DNA of 64,000 nucleotides from Prevotella sp. Lineage in GTDB: Bacteria; Bacteroidota; Bacteroidia; Bacteroidales; Bacteroidaceae. The notes below the pieces were generated by a model, which worked only from the letters and a program-made list of their open reading frames with translations, did no database searches and was not told the origin of the DNA. The position numbers were made by a program, and so were the translations under genes. Shown piece by piece: positions 33,140 through 39,804 of the stretch. The first letter of the stretch is position 1; each line of letters opens with the position of its first letter. Location of the stretch: positions 93,575 to 157,574 of the forward strand of contig JAFZUS010000004.1 in assembly GCA_017618275.1 (NCBI GenBank), read 5' to 3'.

Positions 33140-34116
33140 ACGAAAAGTATTATCAGACATTGAAATCCGCAGAGACGGAGGACTGGCTCGACTTCCATGT
33201 CATCCGCCCGCTCTGCTACTATTGTGCGAAAGGCTTCGACTATTTCGATATCCACCCCAATACGGTTACCATCCTGTCGATGTTCATCGGGGCTGGCAGT
33301 TGTGTACTGTTCGCCCATGGCAGTTTCTATTACGAGGGTATGACGGGCTTCCTCCTCAATCTGGCAGCCATCGCCCTGCTGATGGTGGCAGACATCCTCG
33401 ACTGTACCGACGGACAACTGGCTCGTATGACGGGCAAGAAGAGCCGCGTGGGACGTATCCTCGACGGACTGGCTGGCTTCACTTGGTTCACGCCTATCTA
33501 TGTGGCCTTCGTGTGGCGCTTCTATCATTACCATAGCCTTGAGTTCGGCTGGCTGGGTATCGAAGATACTCCCACGAATGTATGGATTGCGACGGCTGTC
33601 GTCTTCGTCCTTGGCGTGATGTCAGGTTTTAAGGGCATCGCCTCTCAGCAGCGTCTGGCCGACTACTACATCCAGGTGCATCTTTTCTTCCTGAAGGGCG
33701 AGAAGGGCAGCGAGTTCGACAACTCCGTCCGCCAACAGGAGATCTACGACCAGATGGGTTCTGAGACCCCTGGCTACGTGCGTTGGTTCCAGAAGTCGTA
33801 CGTCGACTACACCAAGAAACAGGAGAAAGTCACTCCCCAGTTCCAGCGTCTGCTGTCCGTCCTGCGCAGCAAGTTTGGCAATATGGATCAGGTGCCGCAG
33901 GAGATCCATGAAGATATCCACCGCTCGTCGCTGGCGCTGATGTTCTGGAACGGCCTGCTGACTTTCAATTTCCGTTCCTTCTGGCTGTTCCTCTTCTGCC
34001 TCATCGACCTCCCCGCCGAGTTCTTCCTCTTCGAGGTCTTCGCCATGGGCCTGCTCACCGAGTACGTCCGTCGTCGCCACGAGTCCTTCTGCCGCCGCAT
34101 CGCCGACAGCCTGTAA
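33136..34116 (+). CDS. CDP-alcohol phosphatidyltransferase-like membrane protein, missing last Asp
   Basis: 326 residues with about six membrane helices. The family motif D-x2-DG-x2-AR-x8-G-x3-D-x3-D is present as Asp89, Asp92-Gly93, Ala96-Arg97, Gly106 and Asp110, but the last Asp is Gly114. That residue is the proposed catalytic base, so the protein may be inactive, use another residue or have a different job. Known members transfer a phosphoalcohol from CDP-activated lipid or alcohol to make phospholipids. It overlaps the ABC permease by 4 bp, which suggests a link between the exporter and envelope lipids. Confidence 0.82.
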   Translation: MNEKYYQTLKSAETEDWLDFHVIRPLCYYCAKGFDYFDIHPNTVTILSMFIGAGSCVLFAHGSFYYEGMTGFLLNLAAIALLMVADILDCTDGQLARMTGKKSRVGRILDGLAGFTWFTPIYVAFVWRFYHYHSLEFGWLGIEDTPTNVWIATAVVFVLGVMSGFKGIASQQRLADYYIQVHLFFLKGEKGSEFDNSVRQQEIYDQMGSETPGYVRWFQKSYVDYTKKQEKVTPQFQRLLSVLRSKFGNMDQVPQEIHEDIHRSSLALMFWNGLLTFNFRSFWLFLFCLIDLPAEFFLFEVFAMGLLTEYVRRRHESFCRRIADSL

Positions 34117-34126
34117 TGTAACAGGA

Positions 34127-34861
34127 TTACGCTGAAAGGAAACCTGGCTCAGTAAGACCGCCATAACTGTCGGCAGACTTTTCCAGCGCTTCCTCCGTCG
34201 TGTACTGCTGGTACAGGGTGCAGCGGGTAACGATGGTCTGTGGCGAACAGCGTTCACCCTTCACAAGCACCAGTGCCCAACCTTTCATGTCGTCGGCAAA
34301 TGCTTCGCCCTTCAGCACATAATGCCCGTCCACAAGGCTCATTTCCTGCCACGACACCTCGCGCATGCTGAACCGCACCCGAGGCAGATTGTTTTCGATG
34401 TGCTGCTCGGCAGTGTAGAGCAACAACTTCGATTGACAGTCCCACGCTTCTCCCTTGAGGTCAGTTATCAGGGCAGGCGTACCGTCCACCTCACCCAATT
34501 GCTCGTTGATTGCCGGCAGTTTGCCGTCGCTCACCGGAATGCCTGGCATGAGAAACGATGCCTGGTCCATCAGTACCTTAGTCACATACACCACTGGCAG
34601 ACGATTCGCCAAGGATGCAAAATTCGAATAGGCCGTCTGGCGTTCGGTGAACATCGTCTCACACCATTTCAGCATCTTCCATAGTGCTGTGGTGTGCCGC
34701 ATCTTCTGCCGCTGAATAAACTGAGGCAGTGTGTTGCTACGCCTCTCGCATGAGTTCGAAACCCGTGTAATCATCTTGCCTTGCTTCATATAGGTTGTCA
34801 CTCCCGCCTTGCGGAGGCTACCTATCAGCATGAGTCCTTTACTTGTACTTTCCTTCTTCAT
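34127..34861 (-). CDS. Hypothetical protein
   Basis: 244 residues, no signal peptide or membrane helix. The first third is basic and Ser/Thr/Arg-rich (RRSNTLPQFIQRQKMRHT), the remainder mixed alpha/beta with GWALVLVKGERCSPQTIVTRCTLY near the end. No family recognised with confidence. It is convergent with the phosphatidyltransferase-like gene (10 bp gap). The nearest good promoter lies at 35255-35285, which would give a leader of nearly 400 nt filled with repeats. Confidence 0.65.
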   Translation of the reverse strand: MKKESTSKGLMLIGSLRKAGVTTYMKQGKMITRVSNSCERRSNTLPQFIQRQKMRHTTALWKMLKWCETMFTERQTAYSNFASLANRLPVVYVTKVLMDQASFLMPGIPVSDGKLPAINEQLGEVDGTPALITDLKGEAWDCQSKLLLYTAEQHIENNLPRVRFSMREVSWQEMSLVDGHYVLKGEAFADDMKGWALVLVKGERCSPQTIVTRCTLYQQYTTEEALEKSADSYGGLTEPGFLSA

Positions 34862-34897
34862 TGCTCTATCTCCTTTCTAATTCTTATCATATCTTAT

Positions 34898-34983
34898 TCC
34901 AATCTTACTCATACCTATCTCCAATCCTGCTCATACCCATCCCCAATCCTACTCATACCAATCTCAATTCCTACTCCAACCCA
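34898..34983 (+). repeat. 22-bp tandem repeat, about 3.5 units
   Basis: Units start at 34898, 34920, 34942 and 34964 with core CAATCCTACTCATACC. No coding sense. It sits in the putative leader of the hypothetical gene at 34127-34861. Confidence 0.8.
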
Positions 34984-35034
34984 ATGCCACTGTATCTCAT
35001 ATTCTTGTCCGGTTCATGTTCGCTTCTTCTTCGG

Positions 35035-35096
35035 TTGTTGTCCGGTTAAAAAGCGGACAACAAGCGGACAACAACCGAACAACAAGCGGACAACAA
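35035..35096 (+). repeat. GCGGACAACAA 11-bp tandem repeat with inverted copy
   Basis: Four 11-bp units (35053-35096; the third reads CCGAACAACAA) follow an inverted copy TTGTTGTCCG (35035-35044), giving a 10-bp stem with a 9-nt loop to the first unit. Competing pairings with the later units are possible. Confidence 0.8.
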
Positions 35097-35144
35097 TAGG
35101 AGTAGGACATTCGTTGCCTATAAATTGTACATGCGAAGGGCTTG

Positions 35145-35230
35145 AGAAGTCTATGAGATGCATCGAAGATGCATTGGATATGCCTATGAGAACCGTATGA
35201 GATGCCTATGAGATACATATGAGGTGGATT
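35145..35230 (+). repeat. Imperfect (C)CTATGAGA(TGC) repeats
   Basis: CTATGAGATGC, CCTATGAGA, GTATGAGATG, CCTATGAGATAC and ATATGAGGTGG recur in about 80 bp. Low-order repeat without coding sense. Confidence 0.5.
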
Positions 35231-35254
35231 TGAGTAAGACTTTTTATCTGTCTG

Positions 35255-35285
35255 CAAAGATACAAACATTTGTGCAACCTTCAAA
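35255..35285 (-). promoter_or_regulatory. Minus-strand promoter of the repeat-rich leader
   Basis: TTTG (35285-35282), 19 bp, TATCTTTG (35262-35255). The transcript would run through the three repeat arrays into the hypothetical gene at 34861. It is divergent from the RNA promoter at 35334-35364. Confidence 0.65.
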
Positions 35286-35333
35286 GGAAAAAGCCCCGAA
35301 ATCCACAAAAGATGAATCTTTTTTCTCTTTTTC

Positions 35334-35364
35334 TTTCATTATTCGAAGTTTTTTCATATATTTG
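35334..35364 (+). promoter_or_regulatory. Promoter of the rod-folding RNA
   Basis: TTTC (35334-35337), 19 bp, TATATTTG (35357-35364). The predicted start is about 35370, just before the first paired base of the RNA. Confidence 0.65.
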
Positions 35365-35371
35365 CACCTGC

Positions 35372-35545
35372 ATTCTGCAAAGGGTGCAAAGACATATTGC
35401 TCTATAGCTTCACAATCACCACCGCGAACGAAAGAGCAACAACTATTATAGGAACTGCCCCTATATGGGCGCAGAATTCCCGTATATAGTTGTGGTTTGT
35501 GGTGAACCGTGAAGCGTATGGCGAATTTCTGCGCCTTTTCTGTTA
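35372..35545 (+). ncRNA. Rod-shaped structured RNA, possible 6S-like RNA
   Basis: The stretch folds on itself end to end. Closing stem: 35379-35388 with 35530-35539. Next GCTTCAC (35407-35413) with GTGAAGC (35509-35515), CACCAC (35417-35422) with GTGGTG (35499-35504), CAACTATTATAGG (35440-35452) with CCGTATATAGTTG (35480-35492), and a GCCC/GGGC tip near 35457-35470. Between the second and third inner stems is a large asymmetric bubble (about 17 by 6 nt). A promoter ends just upstream and a T run follows the 3' arm. About 170 nt, one long hairpin with a central bubble and its own promoter resemble 6S RNA, which traps RNA polymerase; Bacteroidales have a diverged form known as Bacteroidales-1. 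A leader of the gene at 35606 is the other reading, since GGCGCAGAATTC can also pair with GAATTTCTGCGCC as a terminator-like stem. Confidence 0.6.
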
Positions 35546-35605
35546 TGATAAAGCAGACGAGTAATTGCTAACATAGGTAATAAACAATAAATAGAAATAG
35601 ACGAT

Positions 35606-36079
35606 ATGAGGACAAAAAGAATTATTATTGCATTGGCGTTGGCTGCATTGCCTTTGGTTGAGTGCCTTGCTGAGGGTGTAAAATTCTTAATTGTGAATAG
35701 CAGGGACGGAACACAGACGAGTTTTGCTTTGGCTGAAGAGCCGAGGTTATCATTTTCTAATGGCGAACTATGTATTGTCAGTAGTACCAGAACATTTTCG
35801 ATGAGTTTAGCCGATGTTCAGAACTATGCTTTCTTGAATGAAACGACAGGAATTGCTGAGGTCATAAAAGCCGGTAGCGTAAAGTTGGAAAATGGATTTA
35901 TTGTCTTTAGCGGTTTGACGGCAGGAAGCAGGATTGCAGTCTATACGCAGGATGGGAAAATTGTGAAAGAAAGCAAGGCAGAAACAAACGGATCTGCAGT
36001 CGTGGAAGTATCTGGTTTGCCAAAGGGTATCCTATTGCTGCACTCGAATAATACAAGTATTAAAATCATAAATAGATAA
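35606..36079 (+). CDS. Small secreted protein with sorting-tail-like C terminus
   Basis: 157 residues with a signal peptide of about 22 residues. The middle (LIVNSRDGTQTSFALAEEPRLSFSNGELCI) looks like the short beta domain seen at the front of many Bacteroidales exported proteins. The last ~65 residues resemble a type IX secretion tail in layout (LENGFIVFSG, RIAVYTQDGKIV, EVSGLPKGILLL, SIKIINR), though the usual YIV step reads ILLL. GC is lower than in most of the window. It lies 5 bp before the SusD-like gene, so the two form a pair. Confidence 0.75.
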   Translation: MRTKRIIIALALAALPLVECLAEGVKFLIVNSRDGTQTSFALAEEPRLSFSNGELCIVSSTRTFSMSLADVQNYAFLNETTGIAEVIKAGSVKLENGFIVFSGLTAGSRIAVYTQDGKIVKESKAETNGSAVVEVSGLPKGILLLHSNNTSIKIINR

Positions 36080-36084
36080 GGAAT

Positions 36085-37596
36085 ATGAAAACGAGACTTT
36101 TTTCTTTGATTATTTTTCTGGCCACAATGTCGCAAATAGCATTGGCGCAGACAACAGTTTATAAAATGAACGTGAAATTGAAAGACGGCTCGATCCATAC
36201 TGTCAAGGCTGATGACGTGATGGAAGTTTACTTTACCGCTTCCCAGCCTTATGATCCGTCGCATCCCGTTACAGCCGATGTGGAATCGATTCATGCACCG
36301 AAAGAGGGTGGAACATATACCGTTCATATAAACAGTAACATTCCCCTGACAACTGTTGGCGGTAATCCTGATGCTATCGCTATTGTTGATTTCTTTGACC
36401 ATTTTCTCAATCGGGGTCCTGTCAGCATGACAAGCAACTATGACGAGGGTATACTTACTATTATTGTTAATCCTACAATGAATTATACCGTGAATAGCCG
36501 TAAAGTGAAACTATATGACCTTGAAGGAACTGAGGCTTTCTCACTCACGGTATCGCAAGACGGAGACCCTGATGCAATGTTTATCAGCGAGGATGGAAAC
36601 AATTATATTGCATCGTTGGCTGAGGCTACATATAACAGTCATGCAGCATACCGTAAGGCTGACGCAGAATATACAGGATTGATTAACCTTGAAGGATTCA
36701 AGGCTCCATTGCAGCCATACGATTATAGAGTTCGAGAAATATGGTATACATTATATCAGAGTATCAATAGAAACTATCCGCTGATGCAGCATTGTGATGC
36801 ACAGGGCATGGGTGTCTTCCGACCAATGTGTTCCGTTTTGAATGCCTTATCGTATTATCAGTTGGTGACCTTCTTCGGGGGTGTTCCATACGTTACTGAC
36901 AACATAGACTATGCAATAAGAATTGCGCCTGATGAAATCTTTAATAACCTCATTGAGCAATTGAAAGCCTCTATGGGAGATATGGACGAAAAAGTGACAG
37001 GATATGTAGACAGTCATGAAAAGATGTATTCATTATCAAAAGATATTGCTCGAGTAGTACTTGCTGATATCTATATGTATCAGGGTAGGTATATGGAAGC
37101 AAAACCGCTATTGGAAGAGATTGTAAACAGCAATCGCTATTCGCTTGTTAATGCAACAGACAATCTTGACCCCACTTGTTCTGAGATTATATGGAGCCAA
37201 GCAATTAATTCACCGACCAGAGCGAATGACAATGTTGTTATCTCATATAATAATTATCTGTGCATTTATCAAACATATGGCGATGTACTCCTTTCTCTGG
37301 CAGAATGTGAAAACAAACTGAACAATGACACGAAAGCGAAGGAATACATGAGCCAAGTAGCAACAACAAAGGGAATCGAAACTACATCGACTGATATTAT
37401 AGCCGCAATCTCGGAGCTTCGTCATAGAATCCAAATTGATTTTGGCGGTTATTTCGCTTTTCTGAAGCGTACAGGTCTGGCTCAGTCCACGCTTGGACTA
37501 GAAGAATATCAATTGCTATTCCCAATTCCGCAGGATGAAGTCAGTAGGAATCCTTATATGACGCAGAATCCTGGGTATGGCGCTACAACGAGGTAA
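36085..37596 (+). CDS. SusD/RagB-like protein with N-terminal BACON-like domain
   Basis: 503 residues. A type I signal peptide ends ALAQ; there is no lipobox Cys, which is unusual because SusD proteins are surface lipoproteins. Residues about 25-55 repeat the short DG-rich domain also seen in the gene before it. About 70-165 is a BACON/Ig-like domain (VESIHAPKEGGTYTVHINSN). The rest (about 185-503) has SusD features: the LSYYQLVTFFGGVPYVT helix region, tetratricopeptide-like helices, and the ending YQLLFPIPQDEVSRNPYMTQNPGY. The SusD part is shorter than usual (about 320 against 450-550 residues), and no SusC gene is adjacent. AT-rich compared with its surroundings. Confidence 0.82.
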   Translation: MKTRLFSLIIFLATMSQIALAQTTVYKMNVKLKDGSIHTVKADDVMEVYFTASQPYDPSHPVTADVESIHAPKEGGTYTVHINSNIPLTTVGGNPDAIAIVDFFDHFLNRGPVSMTSNYDEGILTIIVNPTMNYTVNSRKVKLYDLEGTEAFSLTVSQDGDPDAMFISEDGNNYIASLAEATYNSHAAYRKADAEYTGLINLEGFKAPLQPYDYRVREIWYTLYQSINRNYPLMQHCDAQGMGVFRPMCSVLNALSYYQLVTFFGGVPYVTDNIDYAIRIAPDEIFNNLIEQLKASMGDMDEKVTGYVDSHEKMYSLSKDIARVVLADIYMYQGRYMEAKPLLEEIVNSNRYSLVNATDNLDPTCSEIIWSQAINSPTRANDNVVISYNNYLCIYQTYGDVLLSLAECENKLNNDTKAKEYMSQVATTKGIETTSTDIIAAISELRHRIQIDFGGYFAFLKRTGLAQSTLGLEEYQLLFPIPQDEVSRNPYMTQNPGYGATTR

Positions 37597-37670
37597 TGTT
37601 TTTGTATATTGTGTCCAAGTGAGTTTGATTCATAGGTCCTTTGATGATCCGTGGGGATAGTTGAATAATC

Positions 37671-37733
37671 TAACGGGGGGGGGCGGTTCTTTTGTTACAT
37701 TCGCGTGTAACAAAAGAACCGCCCCCCCCGTTA
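37671..37733 (+). repeat. Long near-perfect hairpin with G9/C8 tract
   Basis: Arms 37671-37699 and 37706-37733 pair over 28 bp around a 6-nt loop (TTCGCG); the only difference is nine Gs against eight Cs. It lies between convergent genes, and its right end includes the stop codon of the hicB-like gene. It may end transcription from both sides, but there is no standard T run. Confidence 0.9.
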
Positions 37734-38072
37734 TACAGCAATCTTTACTTCTCGGGCCAGCACCTCACGGACAAAGGCGTTGAGGGTGATACCTGCTTCT
37801 TGGGCAAGCATGGCAATGGCGCTGTGTATCTCTGGAGACACACGGACATTGAACGAACCACTATAGGGCTTGCGAGGTTCGATATTCCTTGCAGCACAGA
37901 GAGACAGATAGTCGTCTATCGCTCCCTCAAAGTCCTGTCGGAGTTCATCGATGTTTGAGCCTTCATAGGTGATAGCATCCTTGCTCATACCTTGAACCTT
38001 GCCGAAAAGGCAGTTGTCTTCTTCGCTGTATTCCACGCTACCAGTGTAGCCTTTATACTTTAAATATCCCAT
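37731..38072 (-). CDS. HicB-family antitoxin-like protein, no HicA partner
   Basis: 113 residues. The N-terminal HicB fold (KYKGYTGSVEYSEEDNCLFGKV, then DAITYEGSNIDELRQDFEGAIDDYL) is followed by a ribbon-helix-helix DNA-binding end (GSFNVRVSPEIHSAIAMLAQEAGITLNAFVREVL). HicB normally neutralises the HicA mRNA-cutting toxin, whose gene is usually directly adjacent. No HicA-like frame lies on either side here: the gap to 38325 is non-coding and the other side is a hairpin. It has an unusually good Shine-Dalgarno site. Confidence 0.88.
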   Translation of the reverse strand: MGYLKYKGYTGSVEYSEEDNCLFGKVQGMSKDAITYEGSNIDELRQDFEGAIDDYLSLCAARNIEPRKPYSGSFNVRVSPEIHSAIAMLAQEAGITLNAFVREVLAREVKIAV

Positions 38073-38080
38073 ACTTTATT

Positions 38081-38087
38081 CCTCCTT
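38081..38087 (-). promoter_or_regulatory. Strong Shine-Dalgarno site of the hicB-like gene
   Basis: AAGGAGG 8 nt ahead of the ATG at 38072. Such sites are rare in this window, as expected in Bacteroidetes, and may hint at foreign origin. A TATATTTA -7-like box lies at 38111-38118. Confidence 0.7.
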
Positions 38088-38235
38088 ATCATTTTTCTTG
38101 TTTTGGGGTGTAAATATAACTAAAAATAGTCACACTTGCATATTTTTGAAGTATTTTTTATATTTTATTTGATTTCGTAGTCCCTTTGTTATGTGAAAAG
38201 TGGCGATTAAATACGGGGAAAACCAAAGAATTTTG

Positions 38236-38295
38236 TAATTTTGTGGGCGAAAATGAAAAAAAGTTTGGAAAAGTGCGGGATATTTTCCAAAACTT
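38236..38295 (+). promoter_or_regulatory. Promoter-like box and inverted repeat ahead of the ECF sigma gene
   Basis: TAATTTTG (38236-38243) fits the -7 element, without a clear -33. It is followed by AAGTTTGGAAAA (38261-38272) and TTTTCCAAAACTT (38283-38295), an inverted repeat of 12-13 bp with a 10-nt loop in the leader. It may be an operator or an RNA hairpin. Confidence 0.5.
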
Positions 38296-38324
38296 GTCGT
38301 ATAACAGATAGAAGTAAGAACTAA

Positions 38325-38882
38325 ATGAGTGCTCTAACAGAGACAGCGATCGTGGAGGCCGTCCGTAGTGGACGGCGCGAGGGACAGACAGAGATGGTCG
38401 GTCGCTATGCGGAGCGCGTCTTCGCGATGATAGTCAGACAGGTGACTGACGTGATGGATGCTCAGGAACTGACGCAAGACACGTTTATGAGAGCCTTCGA
38501 CCACATCGACAGTTACGACCCGAACAAGGCTTCGCTCTCTACCTGGCTCTGCCGAATCGCCTACCGTCTGACGCTCGACTTCCTGAAACGACGACGCCCG
38601 GTGATCGTATCCATAGAAGATACCAAGGTGTGGCAGACGGACATCAGCGACGAAGCGATAGAAGCCGAGTTGAGCACAGGACGCGAGGAGCGCATCGAAC
38701 AACTAAGGGAAGTCATCGACGACCTGCCCGACGACGAAAGGATGCTGCTGACGCTCTACTACTTCGAAGACCGTCCGCTGACGGAGATCGCCTACATCAC
38801 AGGTGTCGAAGCCAAACCGCTGGCCAACCGCCTGTATAGGATACGAAAGAAACTCTATGAGAAATTAAGAGTGAAGAATTAA
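38325..38882 (+). CDS. ECF-type RNA polymerase sigma factor
   Basis: 185 residues. Region 2 (about 20-90: ELTQDTFMRAFDHIDSYDPNKASLSTWLCRIAYRLTLDFLKRRR) and region 4 (about 128-182: LPDDERMLLTLYYFEDRPLTEIAYITGVEAKPLANRLYRIRKKL) are complete. It directs RNA polymerase to a set of stress or envelope promoters. The next gene has the shape of its anti-sigma factor (16 bp apart), so it is probably held at the membrane until a signal arrives. Confidence 0.94.
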   Translation: MSALTETAIVEAVRSGRREGQTEMVGRYAERVFAMIVRQVTDVMDAQELTQDTFMRAFDHIDSYDPNKASLSTWLCRIAYRLTLDFLKRRRPVIVSIEDTKVWQTDISDEAIEAELSTGREERIEQLREVIDDLPDDERMLLTLYYFEDRPLTEIAYITGVEAKPLANRLYRIRKKLYEKLRVKN

Positions 38883-38898
38883 GAAATAAGAATTGACG

Positions 38899-39804
38899 AT
38901 GAATAAAAGATATAATGACACGGACCTGCGCGAAGCCCTGAGACGCAAATACTCAGGCACGCCACAACTGCCTGCCGACTTCATGGCAAAGATGGAAGAG
39001 CGGCTGGAAGCCAAGCCTGTCGCCAAGAAGAGGCACCTCTGGAGTTGGGTAGCCGCTGCCGCCTGCATATTATTTATAATAGGTATTGGCCTGACGATGA
39101 TGCCACAGCATGAGCAACCGACTGAGCCCATGCTGGCAAAGACGACAGAGCGGCCCAAGCAAGAGGCCCCAGAGGTGAAGCAGGAAAGTGAAGTGAAGCA
39201 GGTATCAGAGGAGAAACAGCCAGAGACCTCAGTTTCAGTCCGTACGGGACGGACTGAGAGTCCGAACATGACGGACCAAGAGTACGCAGGCGACGGACTA
39301 AAAGCCACCCCTCGTGACACAGAACCGCTGGGCGACCCAAATATCCACTATGCTGCCAATGAGTTGACGAAGGACACCGTCCCTTATCAGGATCCTGCCC
39401 GTGTGGACGACTATATTTACCAGTTGGCAGCCAACCATCAGGTGAAGCAGGGCGGACTGAAATGCTCACAGCCTGCTGACAGCAGTGTGGTGTCCAGCGT
39501 CTATGTGTTCCCCGACAAGGACGAGATAAACCTGTTTGGACGACTGTTGCAGGTGGCGTGCTGGTACGACTCGAAGACGCCAGGCTATCACCTGAACTTC
39601 TCGCAGCAGCAGTTCTTCTTCGAACTGAAGGATCTGCGCAAGCAGTTGCAGTACCGCTGGATAGCCGAACGCATCAACGGCCGCATCCTGTTCTACGCGA
39701 CCCATGCCCCTCTGGGTGCCAAGGTGTCGTCCGCCTGTTTCCAACAATATCGCGATGAGCTCATGTATCAAAATAGTATTAACATTAAAAACAAAGAGAT
39801 ATGA
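38899..39804 (+). CDS. Probable membrane anti-sigma factor
   Basis: 301 residues from the ATG at 38899 (a TTG two codons earlier is less likely). A cytoplasmic part of about 45 residues (RYNDTDLREALRRKYSGTPQLPADFMAKMEERL) is followed by one membrane helix (about 47-66), a Glu/Lys/Pro/Thr-rich linker (about 72-125) and a periplasmic domain of about 170 residues without a named fold. The topology and the place directly after the ECF gene support an anti-sigma role; the cytoplasmic part lacks a zinc-finger ZAS motif. Confidence 0.75.
   Translation: MNKRYNDTDLREALRRKYSGTPQLPADFMAKMEERLEAKPVAKKRHLWSWVAAAACILFIIGIGLTMMPQHEQPTEPMLAKTTERPKQEAPEVKQESEVKQVSEEKQPETSVSVRTGRTESPNMTDQEYAGDGLKATPRDTEPLGDPNIHYAANELTKDTVPYQDPARVDDYIYQLAANHQVKQGGLKCSQPADSSVVSSVYVFPDKDEINLFGRLLQVACWYDSKTPGYHLNFSQQQFFFELKDLRKQLQYRWIAERINGRILFYATHAPLGAKVSSACFQQYRDELMYQNSINIKNKEI

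Noticed and set aside
34127-34861. Assignment of the hypothetical protein to a DUF6266-like family
   Set aside because: The basic N-terminal third is vaguely similar in style, but no motif is definite enough to name it.
35200-35600. Known metabolite riboswitch (cobalamin, TPP, SAM) ahead of the small secreted gene
   Set aside because: None of the conserved core motifs of these riboswitches is present; the fold is a single rod.
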